From: Pseudozobellia sp. WGM2
GTDB taxonomy: Bacteria; Bacteroidota; Bacteroidia; Flavobacteriales; Flavobacteriaceae
NCBI RefSeq assembly: GCF_017810075.1
Contig: NZ_JADNYK010000005.1
Coordinates: forward strand, 248,001 to 312,000
DNA length: 64,000 nt
Direction of reading: 5' to 3'
Translations under genes and position numbers: made by a program
Notes under the pieces: generated by a model
What the model saw: the letters and a program-made list of their open reading frames with translations, nothing else
Database searches by the model: none
What the model was told of the DNA's origin: nothing
In this document: one piece after another, positions 47,407-55,927 of the stretch
Numbering within the stretch: position 1 is the first letter of the stretch
How the letters are laid out: the number at the start of each line of letters is the position of its first letter

Positions 47407-49338
47407 ATGAAAGAATTAAAACTCACTATGGTCATGACTCGAACGTTTCTATTTATTGCAGTTTTAATAGCTGTTAGCTCTTGCAAAGGGAAATTAAATC
47501 ATTACCAGCTCACTTCGCCAGGTGGTAATCTATCCGTTCATATTGAATTGATTAATCACTCATTGAAATATAGCATTAGTTCGAAAGACCAAGAAAGGAT
47601 AAGGCTTTCGTCGCTTGGCATATTTCCTGATGCCAAGGTTACCGTGTTAGAAGTCTCTGAAATAGAAAAAGATACTTCGTGGAAACCCGTATGGGGGCAA
47701 CAAAGCCATATTCGAGACTACTATAGAGAGCTTGATTTAAATCTTGAGATCAATGGCATCCCGGGGAACCTTATGGCAAGGGCTTACAACGATGGGGTGG
47801 CATTTCGCTTCGTTCTAGCGGAAGGTGACAAACCAAAAGAGGCATTTTTCAATTGTGAATATAACTTGTTTGAAGGAGATATGTACTTTTTTCCTATGGG
47901 TGAAACCGAACCTTTGGGTCCCCTTGAATTTTCTGAGCTGAACGAAACACTTCAGAAAAAGGAAAAGAAGCGAAAAATAAATGTACCCTTAGTTTCCGAA
48001 CAACAAAATGGTTCGTATGTGGCCCTGTTAGAATCCGATTTGTATTCGGCAACTGGTATTCAATCTATGAAACTCGAGGTCGGCGAGCAGAAAAACCAAA
48101 TCGTATCAGTGAATAGAGTAGAGCTGTCAGAGGAGGCTTGGAAAAGTCCTTGGCGCATAATTCTATTGGGTGATGACCATGGCGACTTGGTAATGAATAC
48201 CGTACCCTTGAATTTAGCAACGCCTTCTCAACTTAAAAATACCGATTGGATAAAACCGGGAAAAACTCTTTGGGATTGGCGCGTTCACGGATATACGGCA
48301 CCAGATGGTTTTGTTTACGGTATAAATACCGAAAGCTATAAACGCTTTATCGACTTTGCAGAGGATAAAGGTATTGAGTACTTTTTGATAGATGATTCAT
48401 GGTACAAAGAGGTTACGAAAGGGCATTTTGAGATGTCTGATAAGCTCAATCTGCAAGAGGTCATTGATTATGCGGAAGATAAAAAAGTGAAGCTGATGCT
48501 TTACTACGACAGAAGGCACGGCGAATACGGTGACGATGAACTTTTTGAATATTACCGTTCTTTAGAAATGAAGGGAATCAAATACGGTTTTATGGGAAAT
48601 GATGTGGATTTTACACGTTCGGCCATTCAAAAAAGTGCAGAAAATAAGCTGTTAATCGATTTTCACGATGGGCCGGTTCCGTTTACGGGAATAAGTCGCA
48701 CTTACCCCAATGCCATCACACGAGAATACTGCCATGCACAACAAGATTCGCGACGCGCGTTTACTCCTGAATCGTTCATTAAAATGGCCTTGATCAACGC
48801 CATTACCGGTCCTTTGGATATGAACAATGGTAATTTTGATTTGACCGGAATCAATGCTGGATTACGAGAGAAAGGTCCGCGAGAAAAGAACTCATATTTC
48901 TTTACGGTATCCTCTGAAATGGCTCGAACCCTTATAATCTATAGTGGTTTGGTATGTATTCCCGATGCACCGGAAGTCTATGAAGCAAAGTCTGATCTGT
49001 TCGAGTTTATTCAAAAAATGCCTGTCGGGAAATGGGATGAAAGCCGCATCGTCCATTCAAAAATAGATACCTATATAACCACGGCACGTCGTCATGATCA
49101 AGAGTGGTTCGTGGGTAGTGTTTATAATCAGAAGGGAGGTGCTCTAGAAATTAAACTAGACTTTTTGGATTCTGATTTGGAATATGACATAACTTTTTAC
49201 GAAGATACGCCGGAAACCCACTGTAAGACCAATCCGGAAGCGTACCAAGTGCGTGCTGGCAAGGTAAACAAAGGTGATGTGGTGAAGGCGGTTATGGCTC
49301 CCGGTGGCGGACATAGTATGTGGATAAGGCCGCACTAA
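47407..49338 (+). CDS. GH97-family glycoside hydrolase, divergent active site
   Basis: The protein has a lipobox-like signal (LIAVSSC), an N-terminal beta-sandwich and a TIM barrel. GH97 hallmarks are LLGDDHGDLVMNTVPLNLA, KPGKTLWDWRVHG and TYPNAITREYCHAQQDS. In retaining family members an Asp lies in the strand that here reads IKYGFMGND, and the acid/base Glu position here appears to be Gln. The recalled residues of inverting SusB-type members are also absent. It may therefore be a distinct subgroup. ATG 47407 was chosen; starts at 47428 or 47434 are possible. Confidence 0.8.
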   Translation: MKELKLTMVMTRTFLFIAVLIAVSSCKGKLNHYQLTSPGGNLSVHIELINHSLKYSISSKDQERIRLSSLGIFPDAKVTVLEVSEIEKDTSWKPVWGQQSHIRDYYRELDLNLEINGIPGNLMARAYNDGVAFRFVLAEGDKPKEAFFNCEYNLFEGDMYFFPMGETEPLGPLEFSELNETLQKKEKKRKINVPLVSEQQNGSYVALLESDLYSATGIQSMKLEVGEQKNQIVSVNRVELSEEAWKSPWRIILLGDDHGDLVMNTVPLNLATPSQLKNTDWIKPGKTLWDWRVHGYTAPDGFVYGINTESYKRFIDFAEDKGIEYFLIDDSWYKEVTKGHFEMSDKLNLQEVIDYAEDKKVKLMLYYDRRHGEYGDDELFEYYRSLEMKGIKYGFMGNDVDFTRSAIQKSAENKLLIDFHDGPVPFTGISRTYPNAITREYCHAQQDSRRAFTPESFIKMALINAITGPLDMNNGNFDLTGINAGLREKGPREKNSYFFTVSSEMARTLIIYSGLVCIPDAPEVYEAKSDLFEFIQKMPVGKWDESRIVHSKIDTYITTARRHDQEWFVGSVYNQKGGALEIKLDFLDSDLEYDITFYEDTPETHCKTNPEAYQVRAGKVNKGDVVKAVMAPGGGHSMWIRPH

Positions 49339-49387
49339 TTAATAATAAACCGTTGTAAGCAATCCCAAAAAATGGTTTAAAACCTTC

Positions 49388-49424
49388 AAACCCTTGCAAA
49401 GGCACTAATTTGCAAGGGTTTTTC
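49388..49424 (+). terminator. Intrinsic terminator at the end of the sulfatase locus
   Basis: AAACCCTTGCAAA pairs with TTTGCAAGGGTTT around an 8-base loop and is followed by TTTC. It is 49 bases after the GH97 stop. Confidence 0.85.
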
Positions 49425-49526
49425 TTAAGATGGTGTGTTATCTTATGATTTGAGAAAAACTGTTTCATCCCGTTGTGGCTTTTCGCTGAATATGGACAGG
49501 AGAAAACTAAACTTCTTAAAAAAATA

Positions 49527-49556
49527 AAAGCAAGCTATAGTAGTAGCTTGCTTTTT
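49527..49556 (-). terminator. Intrinsic terminator after tRNA-Arg
   Basis: AAAGCAAGCTA pairs with TAGCTTGCTTT around a 6-base loop; T and A runs on both sides allow action in both directions. It lies 25 bases past the tRNA-Arg 3' end on the minus strand. Confidence 0.7.
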
Positions 49557-49580
49557 AATAAACCTTTATAGATTTGTTAG

Positions 49581-49654
49581 TGACCTCGACAGGATTCAAA
49601 CCTGTAACCTCTTGAGCCGTAATCAAGTGCGCTATTCAGTTGCGCCACGAGGCC
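49581..49654 (-). tRNA. tRNA-Arg (ACG)
   Basis: The 74-base cloverleaf has acceptor GGCCTCG pairing with CGAGGTC, anticodon arm CTTGA-TTACGGC-TCAAG with anticodon ACG, and T arm AGGTTTGAATCCT. CCA is not encoded. The anticodon reads CGN codons after A34 deamination. Confidence 0.95.
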
Positions 49655-49703
49655 GTTTTTATGGGGTGCAAATATATTTCTTTTTACATTTACAGCAAAA
49701 TTG

Positions 49704-50228
49704 ATGACGAAAAATATGGATTTAAAATTGTATGTCAGAGATATCATGAATTTTCCATCCGAAGGTGTTGTCTTTAAAGATATTACCCCATTGTTGAAGG
49801 ATGCGAAAGCCATGCGAGAAGCAATCGAAGCGCTTTTAAATCTTGTAGGTGATGTGAAAATAGATAAAGTAGTGGGTATGGAAAGTCGTGGGTTTTTCTT
49901 TGCTCCGTTATTGGCAAGCAAATTAAATGCAGGATTTGTGCCGATAAGAAAACCAGGAAAATTACCAGCTCAAAAAATAGCACAAACGTATTCGCTGGAA
50001 TATGGCTCAGACACTTTAGAAATACATAAAGATGCCATTCAAAAGGGAGAAAAAGTGCTGGTACACGATGATGTTTTGGCTACTGGAGGTACTGCTAGTG
50101 CTGCCTGTGAATTGATTGAGCGTTTAGGGGGTGAAATTGTACAGTGTAATTTTCTGATTGAACTTGATTTCTTAAAGGGCAAAGAAAAGCTGATAGATTA
50201 CGAAGTTCGGTCTTTGTTACATTATTGA
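49704..50228 (+). CDS. apt: Adenine phosphoribosyltransferase
   Basis: APT makes AMP from adenine and PRPP. It is about 174 residues. FPSEGVVFKDITPLL near the N-terminus, MESRGFFFAPLLA, KPGKLP and the PRPP motif VLVHDDVLATGGTA are all present. ATG 49704 is favoured over the TTG at 49701; a further ATG exists at 49716. It is divergent from tRNA-Arg. Confidence 0.95.
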   Translation: MTKNMDLKLYVRDIMNFPSEGVVFKDITPLLKDAKAMREAIEALLNLVGDVKIDKVVGMESRGFFFAPLLASKLNAGFVPIRKPGKLPAQKIAQTYSLEYGSDTLEIHKDAIQKGEKVLVHDDVLATGGTASAACELIERLGGEIVQCNFLIELDFLKGKEKLIDYEVRSLLHY

Positions 50229-50255
50229 TTAGGTTTTTCCACTTCTGATTTTGGG

Positions 50256-50408
50256 TCAGTCCAGCGCTCTTGTAGTTACAAAATAACGCCAACCAATTAT
50301 TGCCATTTGCAATTTTGAGGCTTTGGCAAGATTCAAACCCTTCTGGCTATAAGAAGGGAGGAGTACTTTATTTAATTTTGCTAAAACTTTAAAAAAACCT
50401 TTTTTCAT
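50256..50408 (-). CDS. Small basic conserved-looking protein, 50 residues
   Basis: This frame runs from ATG at 50408 to the TGA at 50256 and encodes MKKGFFKVLAKLNKVLLPSY followed by SQKGLNLAKASKLQMAIIGW and RYFVTTRALD. It is strongly basic with two amphipathic stretches. I recall near-identical short proteins in other Flavobacteriaceae, often beside unrelated housekeeping genes; function is unknown. It converges with apt, ending 28 bases past the apt stop. Confidence 0.65.
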   Translation of the reverse strand: MKKGFFKVLAKLNKVLLPSYSQKGLNLAKASKLQMAIIGWRYFVTTRALD

Positions 50409-50450
50409 CTTTGCTGTTTAGACAAATATAAACACTTAGAAGCAAGTAAT

Positions 50451-50477
50451 AAAAGACCGCCTTAGTGGCGGTCTTTT
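50451..50477. terminator. Terminator-like hairpin upstream of the 50-residue gene
   Basis: AAAAGACCGCC pairs with GGCGGTCTTTT around a 5-base loop; the A and T runs make it usable in either direction. On the plus strand it lies 222 bases past apt, opposite the small gene's 5' side. Confidence 0.65.
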
Positions 50478-50961
50478 GTTATATATGGCCAATATAGAAG
50501 GGTCAAGGTTATAAAACGATCATGATCATCGATATAAGTAATAACAATAGTATTTTAGCAATTGTGATCATTGGTTCAAAAAGTTTTCAGGTTAGCCTTC
50601 ACTTGAAGGATGAGTAAATAGTACTCCTCAATCGATTGTCTTTTCAAGATAAATAAATGGAATAGTATAGTCCTAATGATTGACGCTTTTTTATTGTAAC
50701 TGAGTACGATATTGTAAGTTATTAAATGCTTTTTATTTTAAATTGTCTTCAAGTTGCTTAAATAGTGTTTCATTTATGTATTTAAAATACATGTAGAGTT
50801 ATGAATTGTCACATTTGAAGGGGTGTTAGAGGCCATATTTTAAAAACGTAGGGCTAATTCATGCATAGAATTGTGTTTTTGACCAATTTCGTTTCCTGAA
50901 AGATAAATTTGAAAAGAGATTTTTGGGAAAGTGTCTAGAGCATTAGTTGTAATTCTTGAAG

Positions 50962-50969
50962 TATCTTTG
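50962..50969 (+). promoter_or_regulatory. -7 box of the antiporter gene
   Basis: TATCTTTG matches TAnnTTTG, 23 bases before the ATG at 50993. Confidence 0.45.
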
Positions 50970-50992
50970 CTCCTGTCGCCATTAACTATTCC

Positions 50993-51934
50993 ATGCAAAA
51001 TATTCTTTATATTATTCTCGGTCTAACACTATTGATTGCCGGGGGCAATTGGCTACTTAAATCGGCAGTTGCACTTTCCATACGATTGAATATTCCGAAA
51101 ATAGTGATCGGTATGACCGTTGTTTCATTTGCTACTTCGGCTCCTGAATTGATCGTAAGTATAAAGTCGGCTTTGGATGGTTTTCCCGATTTAACCTTGG
51201 GCAATGTGGTAGGTTCCAACATTGCGAACTTGGGTCTGGTGTTGGGTGTAACTGTAATTCTGGGCAGTATCGATGTCAATAAAAGTTTCTATACTACTGA
51301 TTGGCCTGTAATGATGCTTGCTTCTCTTGTATTTTTTGGTTTTATCTATTTTGACGGGGTTCTCTCCTTCTATGAGGGAGTTATAATGGTAGTGTTTTTG
51401 ATTTTGTTTCTTGTATATCTATTGCGATTTCAGAAGCAGGCCGTAGTAGATGAGCTGCCTGAAGATGATATGCCGTTGCCACTTTATAAGACCATGCTTT
51501 TATTGGGTTTGGGTGGTGTTGCCTTATGGGGTGGATCGGAATTTTTAATCAATGGCGCAGTAGGTCTTGCTAAGAGTTATGGCGTTAGTGAACGGGTGAT
51601 TGGTGTTACCGTTGTATCTGTCGGTACAAGTGTGCCTGAACTTGCGGCGTCTATTATAGCGGTTATCAAAAAGGAAAAAGCTATTTCTTTAGGTAATCTT
51701 GTTGGTTCGAATGTATTCAACATTTTGGCAGTATTGGGTATAACTTCAATTATAACCCCGATAACGGTTATGGATCAAGGCTTGATCGAGAATGATATTT
51801 TCTGGATGCTGGGAATTTCCTTTCTAGTATTACCCTTAGTATTCTTTCCCAAAGGGCTGCGATTAGGTTGGCGAGACGGTATAATTCTTTTGGCAATTTA
51901 TCTAGCCTTTGTGTACCTTACCATTGGTGTTTAA
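50993..51934 (+). CDS. Calcium/sodium antiporter (YrbG/CaCA family)
   Basis: This 313-residue protein has about ten membrane helices arranged as two inverted halves. Each half has the alpha-repeat motifs: FATSAPELIVSIKSAL with LGNVVGSNIANLGLVLG in the first, and VGTSVPELAASIIAV with LGNLVGSNVFNILAVLG in the second. The acidic residues in these repeats bind Ca2+ or Na+. It is located in the inner membrane. The remnant gene 5 bases downstream shares its strand. Confidence 0.93.
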   Translation: MQNILYIILGLTLLIAGGNWLLKSAVALSIRLNIPKIVIGMTVVSFATSAPELIVSIKSALDGFPDLTLGNVVGSNIANLGLVLGVTVILGSIDVNKSFYTTDWPVMMLASLVFFGFIYFDGVLSFYEGVIMVVFLILFLVYLLRFQKQAVVDELPEDDMPLPLYKTMLLLGLGGVALWGGSEFLINGAVGLAKSYGVSERVIGVTVVSVGTSVPELAASIIAVIKKEKAISLGNLVGSNVFNILAVLGITSIITPITVMDQGLIENDIFWMLGISFLVLPLVFFPKGLRLGWRDGIILLAIYLAFVYLTIGV

Positions 51935-51939
51935 CCAAT

Positions 51940-52342
51940 TTGAAATGTGTACGTTATTTTTTTTTACCGTCACTTCTATTCGGTGCCTGTCTTGACATCT
52001 TTGCCCAAGAAAGTGAATTTCTATGGGGTAGGGTTTACGACAGCCAAATTGGCGAATTTGTAACAGTTCGAATAATGGGTAAAGCTAAGAGCGTAATTAC
52101 GAATAGGGATGGAGGTTTTCGTCTTCCCATCACTAGGTTACGAGAAAAGAGATTTTTTACTATTCAAAAACTTTCTGGGTTTTTATTCCCTAAGCTATGG
52201 TTTTGATTATATGTTCTATGGTGCCGATGCTGGCAGGGTATTTGTCGATTCCACCGGAGAAGCCTTAACTGCTACAAAGATTTGGGCGTCAGAAATTAAT
52301 AGTCAAGATCAGGTATTAAACGAAGAGTGCCCCGATCATTGA
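51940..52342 (+). pseudogene. Remnant of a carboxypeptidase-regulatory-like domain protein
   Basis: From the TTG at 51940 the first frame reads a signal peptide (LPSLLFGACLDIFAQ) then ESEFLWGRVYDSQIGEFVTVRI, and ITNRDGGFRLPI. This is the start of a CarboxypepD_reg-like domain. The frame then degrades and stops at 52206, while an overlapping second frame continues (GYEKRDFLLF, FYGADAGRVFVDSTGEAL) to 52342 inside a hairpin. The shift of similarity between frames suggests a frameshifted or decayed gene. It may instead be a short secreted protein ending at 52206. Confidence 0.5.
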
Positions 52343-52354
52343 TCGGGGCACTCT
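52324..52354. terminator. Bidirectional terminator between remnant gene and glnA
   Basis: AGAGTGCCCCGATCA and its exact complement form a 15-bp palindromic stem with a one-base centre. It is flanked by an A-rich and a T-rich side. It lies between convergent genes. Confidence 0.75.
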
Positions 52355-52391
52355 AATTATTTCAACAATTAATTTATGATAAATAAAACCA

Positions 52392-53408
52392 TTAAACGTC
52401 CGCCGATTTGACAGTTTTAACGATTCTACCTGCAATTTTATAAGGATCACCGTTTGAAGCAGGTCTTCTGTCTTCTAACCATCCTTTCCAGCCTTGCTCA
52501 ACAGTAATAATCGGTATACGTATTGAAGCTCCTCGGTCAGAAATACCATAGCTAAAGTCGTTAATAGAAGCTGTCTCGTGATCACCGGTCAAACGTTGAT
52601 CGTTAAACTCACCGTATACGGCTATGTGTTCCTTAACTACTGGACGGAAAGCTTCACAAATCTTCTCGTAAGTTGCTTTATCACCACAGGTTCTTAGCGT
52701 AGAGTTAGAGAAGTTGGCGTGCATACCAGAACCGTTCCAGTCCATATCTTTTCCTAATGGTTTTGGGTGGTATTCGATATAGTAGCCATATTGCTCGGTC
52801 AATCTATCTAAAAGATACCTAGCGACCCATATTTCATCACCGGCTTTTTTGGCGCCCTTGGCGAACAATTGAAATTCCCATTGTCCAGAAGCAACTTCTT
52901 GATTGATTCCTTCAAAGTTAAGACCTGCAGCGATACACAAATCAGCGTGTTCTTCTACGAGTTCTCTACCATGTGTATTTTTACCACCCACCGAACAGTA
53001 GTACATACCTTGTGGAGCTGGGTACCCACCTCTTGGGAAGCCCAAAGGAAGGTCTGTCGCCGAGTCCATAATAAAATACTCTTGTTCAAAACCGAACCAG
53101 AAGTCATTATCATCATCATCAATGGTAGATCTACCATTTGATACATGAGGGGTACCGTCGGCATTCATGACCTCTGTCATTACGATAAAAGCATCTTTAC
53201 GTGCTGGGTCAGGATAAATAGCAACTGGCTTTAACAAACAATCTGAAGATCCACCTTCTGCTTGTCTTGTTGAACTTCCGTCAAAAGACCACATTGGGCA
53301 GTCTTCCAAGGTTCCTCCAAAATCATTAACGACTTTGGTTTTGCTTCGCATGTTCTGCGTTGGGAAATATCCATCTAACCAGATGTACTCCAATTTTGTT
53401 TTGCTCAT
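52392..53408 (-). CDS. glnA: Glutamine synthetase, GSII (eukaryote-like) type
   Basis: This 338-residue enzyme makes glutamine from glutamate, ammonia and ATP. The short length and the motifs LEYIWLDGYFPTQNMRSKTK, MWSFDGSSTRQAEGGSSDCLL, WFGFEQEYF, the ATP/Glu-binding WNGSGMHANFS and EFNDQRLTGDHETASI place it in the GSII family. Motifs ADLCIAAGLNFEGINQEVASGQWEFQ are also typical. It is the neighbour of a GSIII gene on the other strand, so both forms are encoded in about 3.5 kb. Confidence 0.93.
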   Translation of the reverse strand: MSKTKLEYIWLDGYFPTQNMRSKTKVVNDFGGTLEDCPMWSFDGSSTRQAEGGSSDCLLKPVAIYPDPARKDAFIVMTEVMNADGTPHVSNGRSTIDDDDNDFWFGFEQEYFIMDSATDLPLGFPRGGYPAPQGMYYCSVGGKNTHGRELVEEHADLCIAAGLNFEGINQEVASGQWEFQLFAKGAKKAGDEIWVARYLLDRLTEQYGYYIEYHPKPLGKDMDWNGSGMHANFSNSTLRTCGDKATYEKICEAFRPVVKEHIAVYGEFNDQRLTGDHETASINDFSYGISDRGASIRIPIITVEQGWKGWLEDRRPASNGDPYKIAGRIVKTVKSADV

Positions 53409-53446
53409 AATTAAAGGAAGTTAAATTTTTTAAATTTTCAGACTAA

Positions 53447-53454
53447 CAAAAATA
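53447..53454 (-). promoter_or_regulatory. -7 box of the GSII glnA
   Basis: On the minus strand this is TATTTTTG, matching TAnnTTTG, 38 bases before the start codon. Confidence 0.4.
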
Positions 53455-53594
53455 TGTTTTTTGATGAGATATCCTATTTTTACAGGGGGGAAATATCTAA
53501 AAAATGAATATAATTCAGGATACCCCTTTTCTAACGGGGGTATTTTGAAATATATGGATTAAATACTTCTTTTATTATTAAATCCTTAATCACT

Positions 53595-53602
53595 ATTTTT
53601 GC
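53595..53602 (+). promoter_or_regulatory. -7 box of the GSIII gene
   Basis: TATTTTTG matches TAnnTTTG and lies 21 bases before the ATG at 53624. Confidence 0.45.
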
Positions 53603-53623
53603 GCCCAATATAAACGCCGAAGC

Positions 53624-55810
53624 ATGTCAAGACAACGATTTGATGCCATTTCAGAGAGTCAGAAAAGAAGTCCGATAGAAGTAGATCCAATAAGTAGAAG
53701 TTCAGATGTTTATGCGGCCCATGTCTTTAATGATTACCGCATGCTGCAATGTCTTACCAAAGACGCTTTGGAGAGTGTTCGAAATGCTATTTTTTCGGGT
53801 TCGAAAATCAATCGTAAGGTTGCAGATCAGGTGGCCGAGGCGATGAAAGGTTGGGCTATTTCAATGGGGGCTACCCATTATACCCATTGGTTTCAACCGC
53901 TGACAGGGGCAACTGCGGAAAAACACGATGCATTCTTTGATTTGTTACCGAGCGGTCAGGCTTTAGAGAAATTTGGTGGTGCACAATTGGTTCAGCAAGA
54001 ACCAGATGCTTCAAGCTTTCCCAGTGGTGGCATTCGAAATACTTTTGAAGCGAGGGGCTACACCGCATGGGATCCTACAAGCCCCGCTTTTATCTATGGT
54101 GCGACACTCTGTATACCGACAATATTCGTGTCATATACCGGTGAGGCCTTAGATAATAAAACTCCATTGCTTCGAGCTTTGCACGCAGTAGATGAAGCGG
54201 CAACGGGCGTAGCAAAATATTTCGATAAGAATGTCGCGAAAGTTAATGCGACCTTGGGTTGGGAGCAGGAGTATTTTTTGGTGGATAGGGCATTGGCAAA
54301 TTCACGAACCGATATAAGTCTTACGGGAAGAACTTTGATAGGTAACGCCGCTGCTAAAGGGCAGCAGTTAGATGATCATTATTTCGGTGTCATACCTAAT
54401 CGGGCAATAGCATTTATGAAAGATTTGGAAAAAGAATGCTTGCTCTTGGGTATTCCTGTGAAAACCAGGCATAATGAGGTTGCACCCAATCAGTTTGAGT
54501 TGGCTCCGGTTTTCGAAGAAGCGAATTTAGCGGTAGACCATAATCTCTTGTTGATGGATGTTATGGAAAAGATTGCCGTCAAGCATAACTTCAAGGTGTT
54601 GTTTCATGAAAAACCATTTGCCGGCATCAATGGGTCGGGAAAGCATAATAACTGGTCGTTAACTACCGATACGGGGGTTAATCTGTTGAGTCCGGGTTCA
54701 ACGCCCATGAAGAACCTCCAATTTCTTACCTTTTTTATTAATACGATCAAGGCCGTAGATAATTATGAAGAATTGTTGCGTTCTTCGATAGCTTCGGCGA
54801 GTAATGATCATAGGTTAGGGGCGAACGAAGCGCCACCTGCAATTTTTTCTATATTCATTGGCACACAATTAAGTAACGTTCTTGACGAGTTGGAGGGGGT
54901 TACCAAAGGAAAATTGTCCCCAGAAGAAAAAACGGAACTCAAGTTGAACGTCGTAGGCAAGATTCCTGAAATACTGTTAGACAATACAGATCGTAATAGA
55001 ACTTCACCCTTTGCATTTACCGGAAACAAATTTGAAATGCGAGGCGTAGGGGCAAAAACGAATTGTGCCAAGCCTATGACAATTCTTAATACCATTGTCG
55101 CTAAACAGCTCAGAGATTTTAAGAAAGAGGTAGATACGCTAATCGATAAGAAGAGCCTTAAAAAAGATGAAGCCGTATTCAATGTTCTAAGGGAATACAT
55201 CAAGACATCTAAGCGAATTAGATTTGACGGTGATGGTTATAGTGATACTTGGGAGAAAGAGGCCAAACGTAGAAAACTTAGCAATAATAAAAATACGCCG
55301 CAGGCACTACAAATATTAACATCGAAAGAAAGTATAGCCCTCTTTCAGGCTACCGGTGTTCTTAGTGAAACGGAGATAAAAGCTAGGCAAGAGGTCGAGT
55401 TGGAAACATATATCATGCACCTTCAGATAGAAGGCCGGGTATTAAGTGAGCTTGTCTATAATCAGGTTATTCCTGCGGCGGTCGAGTATCAAAGTTTATT
55501 GATCCAAAACGTATTGGGGTTAAAGGAAATTTATGGGGCGGCACATACCAGCCTTTCCGATGCCACATCAAGTATAATTGAACAAATTGGTGAGAACATT
55601 GTAGAGCTGAAAAAGAAAACAGATGCAATGTCTACCGCAAGTGCCAAAGCTGAAAAACAAACTGACACCAATAAAAAAGCTCTAGCTTTCTGTGATAACG
55701 TAAAGCCGTATTTCGACGATATGCGTGAATATTGTGATAGGTTAGAAACGTTGGTCGATGATCGTTTGTGGCCTTTGACCAAGTATAGAGAAATTCTCTT
55801 TATCAAATAA
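53624..55810 (+). CDS. glnN: Glutamine synthetase, type III (GlnN)
   Basis: This 728-residue enzyme has the large GSIII fold with extra N- and C-terminal regions. The N-terminal signature FQPLTGATAEKHDAF and SSFPSGGIRNTFEARGYTAWDP is followed by GWEQEYFLVD, the RHNEVAPNQFELAP region and the ATP/Glu-binding GINGSGKHNNWS. RLGANEAPPAIFSIF is also family-typical. The C-terminal helix-rich part (about 560-725) contains coiled-coil-like segments. It is divergent from the GSII gene, with both starts about 215 bases apart. Confidence 0.94.
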   Translation: MSRQRFDAISESQKRSPIEVDPISRSSDVYAAHVFNDYRMLQCLTKDALESVRNAIFSGSKINRKVADQVAEAMKGWAISMGATHYTHWFQPLTGATAEKHDAFFDLLPSGQALEKFGGAQLVQQEPDASSFPSGGIRNTFEARGYTAWDPTSPAFIYGATLCIPTIFVSYTGEALDNKTPLLRALHAVDEAATGVAKYFDKNVAKVNATLGWEQEYFLVDRALANSRTDISLTGRTLIGNAAAKGQQLDDHYFGVIPNRAIAFMKDLEKECLLLGIPVKTRHNEVAPNQFELAPVFEEANLAVDHNLLLMDVMEKIAVKHNFKVLFHEKPFAGINGSGKHNNWSLTTDTGVNLLSPGSTPMKNLQFLTFFINTIKAVDNYEELLRSSIASASNDHRLGANEAPPAIFSIFIGTQLSNVLDELEGVTKGKLSPEEKTELKLNVVGKIPEILLDNTDRNRTSPFAFTGNKFEMRGVGAKTNCAKPMTILNTIVAKQLRDFKKEVDTLIDKKSLKKDEAVFNVLREYIKTSKRIRFDGDGYSDTWEKEAKRRKLSNNKNTPQALQILTSKESIALFQATGVLSETEIKARQEVELETYIMHLQIEGRVLSELVYNQVIPAAVEYQSLLIQNVLGLKEIYGAAHTSLSDATSSIIEQIGENIVELKKKTDAMSTASAKAEKQTDTNKKALAFCDNVKPYFDDMREYCDRLETLVDDRLWPLTKYREILFIK

Positions 55811-55900
55811 TTAAGAAGCCTTTGTTACAGATATCTTGTTATTAATATTTTGCCTGTATAAAGTTTGCTCAATGAGGTGAGCTTTATGAATTGAATACCT

Positions 55901-55908
55901 TATTTTTG
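55901..55908 (+). promoter_or_regulatory. -7 box of the PurM-like gene
   Basis: TATTTTTG matches TAnnTTTG, 19 bases before the ATG at 55928. Confidence 0.45.
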
Positions 55909-55927
55909 CGGCAAACCATTAAGAAAC

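Larger units (their letters stand above)
50409..50992. other. Intergenic region with one hairpin
   Basis: This 584-base AT-rich gap holds a hairpin at 50451-50477 (listed separately) and a -7 box before the antiporter gene. I see no frame with coding character, no repeat array and no recognisable RNA gene in 50480-50960. Confidence 0.6.

Noticed and set aside
23600-49400. Recently acquired mobile island carrying the sulfatase locus
   Set aside because: I saw no transposase, integrase, insertion sequence ends or flanking direct repeats. The flanking genes are ordinary housekeeping genes, so transfer cannot be claimed from this window alone.
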